The notes: generated by a model not told the origin, from the letters alone. DNA of 64,000 bases from Terana coerulea (GCA_024811115.1 JAKOGH010000812.1:62001-126000); one strand, 5' to 3'. Shown: positions 33,301 to 46,665, numbered from the stretch's first letter. A program made the numbers and translations.

Positions 33301-36300
33301 GGATTCCAATGCTTGCTACACGGGCAATTCTAGTAAGCCTGAACAACCATTCTGCTTCCTTGCATTACCCAGCATTTGTTTTCGTACAATTATCCTCGGT
33401 TGATCTTAGTGCTCATTTATGTGGTTATATTATGAAACCATTTAATTTTGTTAACTGCAGTCTATGAATACATCTCGGGCTTTGCCCGTCGTACAAATGC
33501 CCTATGTGTAAGCTACCCGCAACTCCGAGATCGTATGCAAAAACCCTGAACGTTTGGGACACAAGAGCAAGTTCTGCAGCATTTGCAGTCAGGTGACGGA
33601 GGTACAGAACGAGGTCATAGACTCACTCAGGCTGTTGTCCTCAATAGCTCGAACCCCGTCTCCTCATGTATCGATCCCTGTCTATTGATGTGTTAGTACC
33701 CAGACAGCACATGGAACACGGATGCTTACATCTAATAACTATTCTAGGAGCACAAGGCAGAAGGCCAGATCATGGACATATGCAGTCAGTAAGTATGGCT
33801 GTTGAACCTAGTGAATGACCAGGACTTACAAGTGAGCATGCAGAGTCGCACAGCTGCAGACACCTTATATGCAAGTCCGGCCGGCTGTTGAGTCAGCATG
33901 ATCAAGACGGCGTTGACTGCGCACACAGACTGGCCTGATATCCAAGACAGTGCTCCTGAAGCATCAATGCATCCCATCCCACCCTGACTTAGAAGTGTTA
34001 CCCTACGCCACTGTGACAGCCTCACCCTGCACATCGTTGGACGCTGGCAATGACAAGCTCTGAGCATCTGACAACATTTCAGCTGTACGTCGTGTCCTTG
34101 AAGTTGAAAGCGCAGTGCTTCAACGGCGTCATAAGCCGTCATGAGAGTCCACGCATCTCTCTACTGGCAGGAGGTGGGTGACTCGGAGGTCCGAGTTGGG
34201 GATATACCTAGGAAAGTAGGGAGCGTAGTGGTAAATTAAGTCACCTAGGGAAAGCGTATTTACTATGTGTTCCATGTTCTTTGACATGTCTTCGGTCGGG
34301 GTAGGCAAAGACTGTACTAGAACTTAGTGAGTTGATGACTCTCAGAGAGCGGTCTTCACCGGAATCATCACCAGCCGCCAGCGCAGGACGTGAGAAATGA
34401 TGAAGATGGGTACTGCAAGAGTTTCAGCATGTTATAGCAAAGGTACAAGCAGGTTGTGACTTGCCATAATTCTTTCACGGACGTTAGAAGTGGTAGAATC
34501 GGTACAAGCACTGAAAGCGGCGCAAGCGTCTTACGAGTTGATCGGAAGCCAATCGGAAGCCCCTCCGAACACGGAAAGTCAGCGTCTAACTTGCAAATCG
34601 GTGTAATCGGTAAGCGGCGCCAGGATTCCTTTCGATGGTCTACAGCTTTACACATCGGCCTCGACTGCACGCGTACGGCCATGGCCACCACCCTCTTATA
34701 AACACGTCCCATTCGTTCTCGTATCTATGACCCTCTTCTCCAGGCTCACCTCACAAGGGACCGTACGTATCCGCGTCGTCCTTCCGGCTGGTGCGCGACA
34801 CCCTGATTCGCGAGGAAGCCGTCGGACGCGGTGGATGGATGTTAGGAGAAGGGAAGGGCGTGCGCATGCCGGTGCTTCGCTCTTTGCTTCCTACTTCCAC
34901 CCGGTTCACCATCGACTTCCTTCCTCCTCGAGCCCCCTCGCCCCACTACGACGCGTTCCTACGCTTCCTCTTGATATAGCCGTCTCGCATTTCTGGAACG
35001 TGGGGTTTGCAATGCGTACAGACCTAGGCTCTCGCGGCTAGCTCCCGCTATTCTGAGGTAGGCCTCCTGCCCAACTTCTCTTCCATGCACCGATAGCTCC
35101 AAAAGCTGAAACGATGCCCGCGTAAAGTCTGGCCAGGGCAAGAGTATCTAGCATTGATCCCGGAGAAGAATGTCTCGTGTGTGGGATATCATGGAGAGGA
35201 AGGAACGGGTTTTGGCTCATGTTCGTCTCCCTCCATGCCTCCATACATCACCACAAACCTGACCACTTTTTATACTCTCCAACAGAGCTGCTGCGAAAGC
35301 GGTATATACTAGCTTTGTAGGACCGCGTCCACAGATGTCGTCCGCGCGACATTTCCCGCGCATATACCTACTCCTCCCATCAACACCTCAACGTGCACCA
35401 TGCTTCGCCACCGGCACGGACTTGCTCAATCCCCAGACCGTCCAAATTTTCAGCCGCTGAACGCATGCGCGCGATGATTACCAGTAAACGCGTCGTTTCC
35501 CACATACGCACGCGAACTGCCGGCTGCTGCGGACGCACGGGCAGAACGAAACCTATGGTCTTCTTTTTTATCTTGATTGCTTTGCATCTCCCTCCCTTCC
35601 CCGCTACGTTTTGCCCCACGTATCGGCTGTTCTGGCACATCCCACTCAAGGTGCTCTCACTGGATTCATGGATCTCCACGACATAACGTTTGGTCCCATG
35701 ATCACCCTCGTCCCGTGCGACCCGCTCCTGGTGCAAGGGACGCCGCTTGCAGAAGGTAGCTCGACAAATACGACCCAGCGGCGAAGACGACCATGCCGTG
35801 CTGGAGGGACACGGTCGCATCCGCCAGTGTGCTCGGGAGCGGGCGCCGAGTCGAGGAGGTATAAGCGGGATGTATGCATGGTACAAGAACCCCGGATACT
35901 CGGCTTAGCGAAATGCGAGAGTCGCTTATAAGTAGCTAGTAAAGAGGTACGTTCGCCTGAACGTCTTTCCGCGTGCAGCTCGCTCACGAACGCTCGCGCA
36001 GCTCGCACGCATACGCTGGGGCGCCGCTATAGACACGCCATAGCCCAAGCGCATACAGCGTCGTGCGCCTCTCGCGTTGGGCCGCCGTCGTGCCTTCCTG
36101 AAGACGGACGGCCGCAATGCTTGTCTACGCGTGCTCTCGTGACTAGCCCTCGTCGCACTGGGTCTCTGCGAAGGTTGGCCGCCATCCGTATAGGCATGCG
36201 CTCCCGCGACTGGTATGGAGGGATACTGTGGCGAGCAAGCGGCAGATGTTTCCTAGAAAGGTGCGGCGCCATTGTACCTTCATGCATCACCACAGCCCTG

Positions 36301-37138
36301 ACCAGTGCTGTGTTTCTGATAGGAGAACGGTGCAGCGGGCTCTTCTCCTGCCCACACCTGCGCGGACTACCACCGCCAGATTTATGGACAACATTCCGCC
36401 CGCCAGAAGATGCCTGATTCTCTGCCCTCCAGAGCTTCGTGGTCGTGCTGCCTATTATCACTAGGCACGCCGCGCCGCACGCGCCCTTGCTCAGGCGAGC
36501 GCGCGGATTGTCCCAAGCACCCAACGTCGTACCATATGTGCGGTTCTCTCCAGCGCGCCTCGGGACGTTCCCAACTCGTGAAAGGCTCTCTAGACGAGGC
36601 CGCCGACTCGCCGAGTGCGAAGACGACGCAGGGCTCGCGTGCGATACGCTGTGTACGAAGCTCTACCACGCTTTCTCTTTGGAAAACATCGCGAATCTAG
36701 GGCAGTCGGTATTCCGATCAGTCGTCCGTCTGCTTCTTGAACGCTATCTGTATGGCATGGGTCGCCGACTGCGGTCTACATCAAAGGCGCGTTGGCATCC
36801 CTAAAGTACGGAGTCCACTCTTGTCAGCGAGCGGTCTCGTGTCGTATGGCTTCGTCGTATGGCTATGACGCATACATCGAGCGTTTGATGGCGCAGCCTC
36901 GCACTGGTTCGGACCCGAGCCGACAGTGGCGAAGGTAGAGGCACTCATGCATAATATATGGTTGTTATATGGCTGGGCGCTGTTTGACTTTGATGTGTAC
37001 TAGGAAACCTTATATCACCTATCTGAATATATAGCACGCCGAGCCTCGATTACTTGCCATCTTGTATCTGAGCTGCACACATCTCTTACTAACCCAAGAG
37101 CTGAGACGTACACATTCGCCCCTCCACTTCCGCTCAAC

Positions 37139-38751
37139 ATGTCCTCCCCGCTCACAATTAGCTCGCTTGCGACAGCAGCCGACCTTCCAATGGAGATCGT
37201 CGATCGAATCCTCGACGCTGTCATCGAGTCTTGTGAAGAGGAACACAGGCGCTCTCCGCTGAGCCTCAAAAACACGAAGATCAAGATACTGGGTACATGC
37301 GCCCTGACGTGTCGGCACTGGGCAAAGCGGTGTCGCCCGCAGCTCTTTCGCGTACTGCAGTTGCGTTCCGGCAATGACGTTTGTCTGCTGTCGCAGTCTG
37401 TCGACCATCCTATTCGCGATCTCGCGCACGTCAAGAAGTGCGGAGGCATCTGGACTCTCGAGTGCCACGAGCCGCAGGAACCCTGGGTCCATCAACTGCT
37501 ACTGAAGTTCCCATCCGTCGATCGCAACCAGCCCTCAAATCCTTGGTCAGGTGGAACGCTGTCTTTATCACGGACTAATACAGTGACTACCACCAACACT
37601 CACGTCGGGCCGTTCACACCACTGCCACTTTCCGGAACGCTGCCGCGCACCTTACCGTGGCGTTTGCTACAAATCCACACGCTGACTCTGTCCCACCTCC
37701 ACTTTCGCCACGTCCGCGACCTTGCTCGGCTGATCTACAGCATCAAGTCTGTCAAAGGCGTGACGTGCAGGAGCCTCACGTTTGAAGACGAGGCTGCTTG
37801 GGCATTCATGGCCAGATTTCGCGTAACCGCGCATCCGCTGCAAGACGTTCACATTGAGCAATGCGGGAGTCCTGAAGCTGAGGCGAGCCTCGCGTTTCAC
37901 CTGCTCGCAGCCGGAACACTGCACAAACGCTATCCCCACCTACTTGATAGCTATCTGCGGCAATTCGTCACAAGACTTGCTTGTGTGACCAGGCCTGCCG
38001 ACGTTACCTCCACTTCCGTGCATTTCTCACTGCGTAATGATGGTATGTCTTGCAGTGGCTGTGAGAACCAAATTTAATTTTCTGTTTTTCATAGATGAAT
38101 TACGCATACGATTTCCGAGGTTGAAATCCATAGCACGTGAAGAGACAAGCATATCGCTCTTGACGGAGCTCAAACTTGACAGCCTCATGCACTGGCAGAA
38201 CCCCTCGATATTACCTCAAGTCGTTTTTAGCCTCCTCGAGGGCCATATTACTTCTCCTGAGGACTCCATCAATCGCGTGGACTGGCAGTCTATCAACAAT
38301 TTCCTGTCGGAGTCTCCACAAATCCGCGACTGCTTGTTCAAAGTAGATTTCAAGGACGCTCATGTTTTCAGACATTTAGTCAACAATGTCCCGCATAACG
38401 CATTCCCGGACGGCAGCATCTCATATGGTCAAGATGCGTTGCATCTTTGTATACGATGGTCTGTACCCGTGGAAGGAATGGGAAGGTGCATGTTTTGGGC
38501 TAGGACAGGTTTTGTCAGCGCCGACGGACTACACAGTGGGCAACACAACTATTTCGCTTACACGATCCCAGCTCTTTGATCTCTATCTTTGCGAGTCGCA
38601 AGAGGAGACGGAACGCTTCCTCCGATGGATACTGGCCGATGGCGGACGAGGATACCAGCAAGAGGTCGCTCGCGTTGCTGCACTGCCTATTCCGCAAGAC
38701 CGATGGCCTGACCCTCGTCATAGGCGAGTAAGGCCCCCGCCCGTGCCATAG
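37139..38751 (+). CDS. F-box-like protein, copy 1 (one frame break)
   Basis: The N-terminus reads ADLPMEIVDRILDAVIES, then LGTCALTCRHWAKRCRPQLFRVLQL. This is the F-box pattern (LP-E-hydrophobic, then C-x-LTCR-W and R--LF), expected to bind Skp1 in an SCF ubiquitin ligase; the remainder is an unclassified basidiomycete-type region. One intron (about 38041-38091, gat g|gtatgt ... catag|at) separates two exons, as in the paralogue at 56096. Near the end the frame changes between NNVPHNAF and RTAASHMVK. Removing one C from CCC at 38405-38407 restores alignment with the paralogue (SAPTDYTV, LTRSQLFDLYL, ERFLRWILADGG) and the stop at 38749-38751. The 5' leader shares cattcgcccct with that paralogue. 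Without repair the frame would end at 38579. Confidence 0.75.
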
Positions 38752-39199
38752 CCGGGCTGGAGGAACAATATGCTCGTATTGTTTGGGCCAGCGTCGGGCT
38801 TGCACTGGTAACCCCTGGCTGTGATCACTGCCGCATTTGCACATCCACAACTACCACATGCAGCTCTCCACCGTCGCCTTCTCGCCCTTCCTACGCCCCT
38901 ATATATTGCTTGACGCCCCGGCAAGCCTCAGCGCTCAGCATCGACAGCATGATCCCTGCTTTTCGAACACAGCCATTTATCCTATTCGCCGTCACGACTC
39001 ACGCTCCCGGACGGCCTAGGCGGTCTGGACTTCACGCACGTCACTTGGCTATGAGCTCAAGGTAGCACATTGCTAAAACGTGTCCGATAGTCAGCTCGTG
39101 GAAGCTCGGTGAAGACCGTTTTCTTGTGAGACCGGAGACGGCTTAGAGGTGAAGGAAGAGAAGGGGACGAGGCTGTGGCACCAGTCATCAGCAGAATAA

Positions 39200-39345
39200 A
39201 GGAAAGCTTGGAAGCGGGGTATCGCCTTGTAAGCGCTGACCGGCCTGATGAGCGCTTGGAATGCGAAAGCAGCCTGACATCGCCTTCCATTGCCTTGGAA
39301 TGCAATATCTGCCTTGCATTGACTTGCATGGTCTTGTAAGGTCAA
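39200..39345. repeat. CCTTGCAAGG-type motif cluster 1
   Basis: Recurring words are cgccttgtaag, cttggaatgc, gccttccattgccttgg, ctgccttgcattgacttgc and ggtcttgtaaggtc. They share a core of CTTG followed by YAAG or TAAG and are not an exact tandem repeat. Confidence 0.45.
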
Positions 39346-40344
39346 TCGCAGCTAGGTGAGTCCTTCTCTGACCTTCCAAGTGCCTCCTCTGACGTCATGC
39401 ATCTCAGCTCCAGATTTTGGAGGTGACGCGTGCTCCACCGAAGGCTTTTGCGGCCTCCCTAAACCAACGCTCCTAAACTGACTTGATGCATCACAGTGAC
39501 CACTTTTTCAGGTTCCCCACTGCCCTCACCCTTGCTCACTCTTGCCTGGCGCCACATCCCGGCCAAACGCTCAGTCCCGCCTGCCCACCCTTTCCCTTCA
39601 CTGCACCTGCTCCGTGGCCGATCAAGCCAGCCACATCGGCTTCGCATTCAATGTTACTCAGAACCGTCGTCAGGCGGTGTCCGCATTATCTACCCTCCTA
39701 CTACATTACGGTACACAGCCTCGAATGCTTACGCAGAGCTCGCACATACACACATACACTCACCAAAAGGCACAGATATGTAAACTTGTGCGTTTTGTGA
39801 CATTCCACCAGGTAAGCCACAGCATCCCTGCTATTCCACTGTGAGGTTGTTCTCACTCAAACCTCTTGCATTGGACAGTGAACCGCTCTCTTGAAATGGA
39901 CCTGTCAGCATGCACCCGCCATCTATCGCTGTTGCAACCTCCCACTGTGCGCACCCGATGAGCAGGTTCAGCATCGGCGTGAGCGGTGACGAGCACGGAC
40001 AGTTATGCGTTCGCACACGCGCGCCACGGGGCCGCGGCCGTTTTGCAGACGGCGCAGGCGGGACTGATTGCACATACGGATTTGTGAGCGCCGCGGGCGG
40101 GACGAGTGGGGGATGCGCTTGAACAGGTGCTATTATCACTGTCGGTGCCATAGCTTGCAGCAGCTCGACCTAGGATGGCCGCTGACTCTGACTCTCCGCT
40201 CACCACCTATGAAGGGTTTCTCTTTCCGCTGTTATATCTGTCACTGTACCATGTAGTAGTAACAGAATATATTTTCTTTTGATTTCCATTACACAGTCTG
40301 AGTATGCAAAATAAACAAAATAAATGAATAATCCTACAGGAGCA

Positions 40345-40560
40345 ACCCGGGTTAGCCTTGCAAGCTATGGGATTGCCTTCCAAGGCCTTCCAAGGCATCC
40401 AATCCTGCCAAGCCTTGCAAGGCGCTGCAAGGCTTGTGAGCCTTCCAATGCATAGGGTCCCAATCCATGTGCTTCCAATTCTGATCCAAGGATTGCGTGC
40501 CTTATATGGAATTGGAGCGCTTATAAGGCCTTGTAAGCCAAAAATTATTCTGCTGATGCA
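40345..40560. repeat. CCTTGCAAGG-type motif cluster 2
   Basis: This is the densest cluster: agccttgcaagc, gccttccaaggccttccaag, agccttgcaaggc, ctgcaaggcttgtgagcc, cttataaggccttgtaagcc. Many words are self-complementary, so the stretch could fold. No reading frame with family resemblance crosses it. Confidence 0.55.
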
Positions 40561-40711
40561 AGGCATCCCCAGACGTCGGCCTCGGCAACCGCCGGCGCCA
40601 CGAAGGCCCCGCTCCGAGGAGATCCTGCGCTCGCTGAATTGCAAGCAGGCGGCGCATAAGCTCATTGTATATATTTCGCACCGCCGACGTACGAGCTAAG
40701 ACGACAGCAGA

Positions 40712-41524
40712 CTATAGACCGTCAGGGTCTTCAGGAAAGTAAAAGGTTGTGTCGTGCAACGGTGAAGGCTGCAGCACAAGGACGACAGCATCCTTCTTCA
40801 CTTCTTCAGTCCCCAGCACTCGCGGCCCCGCCCAACTCCACATCTGTACCACTTCGCCACACCGATGATAGCCGATAATGCTCTCACAGTGTTCGAGACA
40901 CCCGCCCAGCCAAGGCATGCACCCCAGCGCGTACGGGAACGCCAGGCATGGCGCGTCTGAGAGCATCCTCAGTCGGACGACGGTTGGGTTGGTCGGTCCA
41001 TCCTGTATTACATCAGTGGAACGGTTAGCGGGGCGAATAAGTGCCTCGCGCACCTGAACGCTTGACGAGGGGTCCCTGAAACCGCCAGCGTCATTGCCGC
41101 ACGCTCGTCGCGCCTCGCTGCGCCCGCCGATGGACGGGCGTCTCAGCCAGGGTGGCAGTCTACCGCTTCGACATCCTGGTGAAGATCTCGGAGGATAAAT
41201 CAACCATGCTGCGTGAGGGTTAGAGAAGGACTCACGGTATACTGCAGTGTGCCCTTCGATCTGCGGGTGTTCGGGCGCCGAGTCTCGAGCTTGAATGACT
41301 GCGATAGCTGTGGGACGGGGCGAGGGCGACGTATGTAAGCTACAATTTCGCGTTGAGAGCCAGGTGGTCGTGAAAGAGGAGACGGCGCCAGGTGCGCTGG
41401 GATGGAGCGCGGAGGTTTGTCAGAGATATGCTCAGGCATTTCGACTTGTGACTGAGCTGCAGTCGAGGGCACCAATAACGCGGCATCGGACAACTTCCAG
41501 ATAACTTCCGGACGTTCTAGACGA
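40712..41524 (-). CDS. Tentative multi-exon hypothetical gene (3' part)
   Basis: Open stretches on the minus strand are joined by plausible short introns. The exon at about 41524-41235 reads RPEVIWKLSDAALLVPSTA, then Pro-rich sequence and REIVAYIRRPRPVPQ, ending LQYT|gtgagt. A 49-nt intron (gtgcgc...atacag) lies near 41060-41010. The last exon reads DGPTNPTVVRLRMLSDAPCL, CMPWLGGCLEHCESIIGYHR, WSWAGPRVLGTEEVKKDAVV and stops at 40712. I do not recognise the family, could not settle the join near 41235-41205, and could not find the 5' end, which may lie in 41530-42170. Confidence 0.35.
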
Positions 41525-43857
41525 GCAGTTAGCGGGAGGCACGGTTGAGCGTAATCTACATACCTATTCTTGTATATGAGTCAGCTCAAGCGTCCCGCTC
41601 GCGAATTCGAGAGGGAATAGGCTTGACGGTGGCGGGTGTACTGTGATAGATAGGGTCCGAACAACGGTACGGGAAGGGAGCTGCATTGCAACTGCGGTTC
41701 TTGTAGTGAGAAGAGCTGCTCAGAAAGCACGGACGGCAAGCGGAGAAACTGGAAAAGCCCCTCTTCCCGGCTATATGCGTCGTCATGCTTCTGGACAACT
41801 GTCCTGCACCTGCGTTACGCGATCCTCTGCAAGGGGTATGGGCCTGCGATGCATACACGCGCGTCTGCTTATGGCAGGCACTCGAGAAGGCTCCTGCGCG
41901 TACAGGGGATATCGTGTAGTGAACAGCTGTCTGGGTATACAGGGGGGGGGGGTCGTGGTAGGAGGACTCAGCGCGGCTTGCCGCGAGAGCACGCGTCTTC
42001 ACGCGTCTTCTCAAGCAGCATAGGACTGCGGCGTAGGACAGACGTGCCGGGACGCGTGCTGCTGCGGCAAAGCACCCTCGGAGGTCGGAGGTCGATGGGT
42101 GAGGTGCCACTGAGCAGGTGAAAGCGGGAAACAGGGAGCAAAGCGCCGGGGCGTCCTCCCTCTACCGCCATGACCAGGGGGGCAGTATCGCTAGCGCTGA
42201 AATCACCTTGTCGAAGCGCCAGCAGATCAGACGCTCAATATTAGGCAAGACCCCAGTTGCAAGGTAACAACGAGATGACTACTTACAGTGACTTACCTGT
42301 GCAGGTTGGTGCGACGCTGTGAGCTACGTATTTTCGAAAACCCCTGAAATCTCTTAGAGCTATGTCAATGTTGATAACCCTAGTTTCGTCCTCGGAAGGC
42401 TTAGTGTATGTACTTCAACGGGGCTCGGCCAAACGGCCGCCTGTGCTGGACTTCCAACTGGTCGATGTAAGGGCCTGCGAGCACAAGAAAATTGCTCTTT
42501 ATCGAGCCTTATGCAGCAATGGCCATATCTTGTGATCGGCGGGTGCGTAATGGGGTGGCATTGAGAGCAATGGACAAGCAGGCTGTAATCTCGTCTGCTA
42601 GTGCAAGTGACATTGACGGCAATCAGCATCTTACCAAATGTGGTGAGCGTCTCTTCGGCGGGACCCCGAGGAGGTCACCACCACTAGATAAGGTGATTTC
42701 AGCGCTAGCGATACTGCCCCCGGCCATGACACGCACCGCGTCGGACGACTCCTTCGGGAACACGACGGGCTACTCAACATTCTGGGCATGCAGACTTGGA
42801 GAGCGAGCAAATTGTGCACGCCTGCACTCGCTGGTGCGCATATATCCCTCCGCTCTTGCATTCCGTGCATGCTGACCCCATCCTGCCCGCCAGACCTCGG
42901 CGCCTGACTTGCATCTACACACTTCGTCACCGGCGCACACATGCCTGGGCGCACAAAGCCTGAGACGACACCGCCGCGTCTGAACTCTCACGTTTTCCCA
43001 GAGCACGACGCGGCACCAGGCCCCGACGACGGTGCGCCTCTTTCGGTCACGACTGCGTTCTGCGCGCCGTGCCCGTCTTGGTTAGCGTACGCTTGCACGT
43101 CAAGACGCGGAGTCAAGTCTCCACATCCCGTCGCGCAGTGTATCCCCGGACCTGGAGTTGGCCCGGGAGCATGTGCGCGCAGAGCCTTGGAGCTGGCACG
43201 CAAAGCGCGTTCGAGCCCGTGCGCCCATCGTCAGCGTCCGCGACCTGTTGTTGTCGTTTGAACGCGGTATTCTAAAGCCTTTGGCACCTTCTCGCACCCA
43301 AGGAGTCGCAAGGGTTTGGAGAGATCAATATTGGGACCAGCTGTACGTCTCCTTCCCGGACCCTATTTGGTATAACTCATCTAATAGGAAACCACAGACA
43401 ACATATCAACCGCTTTTCCCCGTATAAGGGATCACAAGACCATTGCCTCGCGCCCCGAAGACCCTCCTGAACGTGCATGTCGACTCGCTCATGCGTGCGC
43501 ATCGAAGGCGTCTAGATCAACCAGTGCGTTCTGACTATTTGTTGTCGCTGGTCCGGCGTTACGCGCCCACACCAGATATCCAGCTCTCGGTGGCGTAGTT
43601 CACATTGGTTCCGACTTGTGTAAACACTGCTCAACGTGGCACTGTGGTTTATATTTGACTGGGCATCGCTCGGCTCCGACGTGCGCGGCTCACCTTCGTT
43701 CTTCCGAAGCGTACTAGGAAACCTTATACGCAGCGGAATATATAGTATGCACGGTCTCGCCTGCTTGACATTGTGCTTTTGGCTCTCATTGCCTTCGTCC
43801 AACATCCCCGGGATGTTGGACCACGCACAGTGCAGTCCGAGTCCACGAAGAGCTCTT

Positions 43858-43897
43858 CAAGCTCTACAGGAAGCTCTACAGGAAGCTCTAAAGGAAG
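43858..43897 (+). repeat. Three tandem copies of a 12-mer
   Basis: The unit is gctctacaggaa, with the third copy reading gctctaaaggaa. It is short and probably of no function. Confidence 0.6.
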
Positions 43898-44829
43898 GAC
43901 TACTAGTTGAAGTGAGCTCCTCATCACGCCCTTCCTTCAGCAGTCACTGACGTTGTCAATATCATAGTGTGAGGAAGTCGGTGAAGGTAGACAAGGTCGA
44001 AGTGGTTGCTAAATGATCTGCATACATGTAAATCCGTCATTCATCGTACTCATTCATCCGATTCTTTATGACTTCACTTTGCCAACTGTGACATATAGTA
44101 CAGGATCAAATGCAATCATACGACCGCTCAGTTCTGGACCGCTTGGTAATTACAAGATGTGTGTGTCCTTCGGCATCATGCACGCGCGTAGACTCGCAGG
44201 TGCTCATATCTTTACGGCAGTGCGTGTGTATGTGTTCTGGATGTTACTTGAACCGCCGAAATAGCTGTCCCTTTTAGATTGGAAGCATTCAATGGCATTC
44301 TGCTTCGCCGTACCACGAGGCCCAGGACCCTTTCCAAATGTCATGCTTTCAGGTACAGCATCTCAGCCATCAGCTTCGCCATTCTCTCGTTCACCGGAGT
44401 TCCAGTACACCTGATAGTCTGCAGGCATTTGAGATGCACAAAGACGTCACCTATTTGAAGCTGTGTGTACAATACACTCACTGCTACTGGGGCTCACCGC
44501 CCCGTATAAAGGGACTCGTTTGAATCCACGCTTTTCCATCATAATATATATACTCCCTACCATGTCCCACGAGTTTTCATGGGTCGTGACTGTACCCGAT
44601 GGTGAAGGTGGTTACCGTGTAATGCCCTTGTCTATGCTCACTCGTGATACTGTGCTTACCTGAGGTATTCTTCTCCAGAACTTCAGGTGCATCCTCTCCG
44701 ACTGCGTGTTGAAGGTGTCCAAGTCGACAGTGAAATGTCCATACTGTGGAGCGTCCCAGGGCGTGGACATCGGTTTCGCGGACTCTACCGACTCTACCAC
44801 TTTCGAGGACCCCATTCATCAGGGAAAAA

Positions 44830-44990
44830 TGTCCAGGCTACGGCGCGCTTCGTAGTCCCCGTAGCCGCGGTAGCGCGGTAGACTGGTCCCCTGTCCGTAG
44901 CGCCCGTAGCTCTCCCTATGCACTTCGTAGCCATCCGTAGCCAGCCCTTTGTACTTCGTAGACACATGGTAGCAGCGGCGTAGCAAGGAT
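44830..44990. repeat. CGTAG/CTACG motif cluster 1
   Basis: Dense recurrences of cgtag, such as gcttcgtagtccccgtagcc, gtccgtagcgcccgtagc, acttcgtagccatccgtagc and acttcgtagacac. Spacing is irregular (8-20 bases), so this is not a simple microsatellite. Confidence 0.5.
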
Positions 44991-46574
44991 TTGTGCTTGT
45001 AGTTCATTCATTGATCACTCAAACAGGCATTTTGGTTTGTATACACAACAAAGATATATTTGAGGTCAATGGCAACGTAAATGCATCACAAACATATACA
45101 ACTACTGCTACTACTACTACTAAGCCACCCCAGAGCTCCACTACCACCCCATTCAGCGATTTGCACCAGCAAGACGTGTCCATACTTGTGGCCTATAATT
45201 ATAGTATGAGGGCATACCACCCAGCATGCGGCAACGCGTCTTTGTGCAGGCACTTCTCAGGGATGTTGCTGAAACTACCTGGTATCAAGAGTCACTTTGA
45301 ACTGGGGTCAGCGAAGACAACAAGTCTAAGAAAACTGCAGCAGACTCACCACATGTTGACATGGTGCAGCAAGAACGCGCTGAACTGTGTGCTAACCATG
45401 AAAAATGCACCAACAACCTGCACTCCACCTGCCCAACTCACGTCCCGCAGTCGTAACACATCTTGTAGTTGTTTTGTAAGATTGAGCAGGGTAGACCACA
45501 GTGGGAACTACGGCGAACAGCGAACGCCAGGGCGGAGGCGACAAGGATGGAGAGGGTGAGCACAAGAATGACTGACGCGGCATCGGCCCGTATTGTAAGG
45601 TCTGTTACACTGCGTTAGCTGAGGCATCGTGACACCGAAGAGCGCACTCACCGCGGTCAGCGTTCAACTGTAGACGAGCATCGCCGTGAGGTGCCTTCGT
45701 ATAATCAGTACCTGTGTACTGGGGATAAGTGATCCTACATACCTGTCACACTTGCAAGGGCGAGGAGCGACGCAGGCGACGAGAAGAGAAGAGGAGAGGG
45801 CAAAGACGAAGAGAACTTGCACGCTTCGAACTTCGTTGAATGGTTGCGGCGCCGTTTCCACGGCCGCGTGACGGTTTAGGGCAGACGTCAAACGCCTGGG
45901 CAATGGACGCGGCGTCCAGGGAGCTAGACGCGTAGCTGCATCATGTACTAATACCCTCAACGACGTACCGTAAATCTGGAGCCCATAACTGATGTTACTG
46001 GCTATCATTGCAAGCTCAGCCACCTGCTGCGCACAACGGACACTGACCGGCCGTTGACATGCCTGCGCGTCCGATGGCAGTCACAGTGCTTACACTGCAA
46101 CCTCAGCCCACCTACGCCATGCGTCTGCTGCAAAAGCACCCCGCTCCATGCTGTGGTCTGAGGGAAAGAGTACGGAAGTGTGTGGGAAGGTCATAGGTGC
46201 AAGTCCGCGGCGGTAGTGCCGTGCCACCGGTATGTGCATGCAATACAACCGTGAACTCACTAGTCCTGCTAGAGCAATAAACTGGGACGCACGCAGCCCA
46301 CGTCCGTGGTTCAGCATGCAACTTGGGCTATTACCGGGCTCGCGAAGTGTACGTAGACATGAAATAACATGAAGTCCCTGCAGGGCGAGTACATACACCC
46401 ACTATGCATGCATGACAGCATTCTTCCACAAGGCCTTGGGACTTGACGCATAACTGGGATAATGCATTCATTAAAACTCTGTAACATAAGTGCTTTCCTA
46501 CAATTGTGAAATTGAGAGAAATGATCTAGGAACGAGCTACAGAGAAATACACTGCTACCAGTACTACCATCAGG

Positions 46575-46665
46575 CTACTGCATGCTACGGAGCCGCGGGC
46601 TTGTGCTACCCGGGGCTGGTAGCGCGTAGCGCTGCGTAGCAAGGGCGCTTGCTACGGAGCCAAAC
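46575..46665. repeat. CGTAG/CTACG motif cluster 2
   Basis: The words tgctacggagcc, gtgctacccggggctggtag, cgcgtagcgctgcgtagc and cttgctacggagcc are related to cluster 1. The phrase ctacggagcc occurs at both ends, so the cluster may be a small direct-repeat unit. Confidence 0.5.

Larger units (their letters stand above)
31412..37138. other. Gene-poor, repeat-bearing stretch
   Basis: I found no supported gene in these 5.7 kb. It holds dispersed repeat copy 2 (32340-32590), a direct-repeat pair (32305-32395 and 32750-32850), a MITE (32959-33108) and a cluster of Cttgcaag/cttgtaag motifs (33120-33300). At about 34750-34978 a frame reads SFRLVRDTLIREEAVGRGGWMLGEG on to FLRFLLI, and 35640-35760 reads GFMDLHDITFGPMITLVPCD. 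Both look like protein-coding remnants, but I do not recognise a family. Confidence 0.45.
38752..40711. other. Gene-free stretch with motif clusters
   Basis: I see no gene. Two stretches (39200-39345 and 40345-40560) are dense in imperfect palindromes based on CCTTGCAAGG and are listed separately. The rest is unremarkable. Confidence 0.4.

Noticed and set aside
34750..34978. Cytochrome P450 or similar gene fragment
   Set aside because: The reading SFRLVRDTLIREEAVGRGG has no diagnostic P450 motif; left as an unrecognised remnant.
40345..40560. CRISPR-like array
   Set aside because: The words are short, unevenly spaced and self-complementary, and the DNA is eukaryotic.
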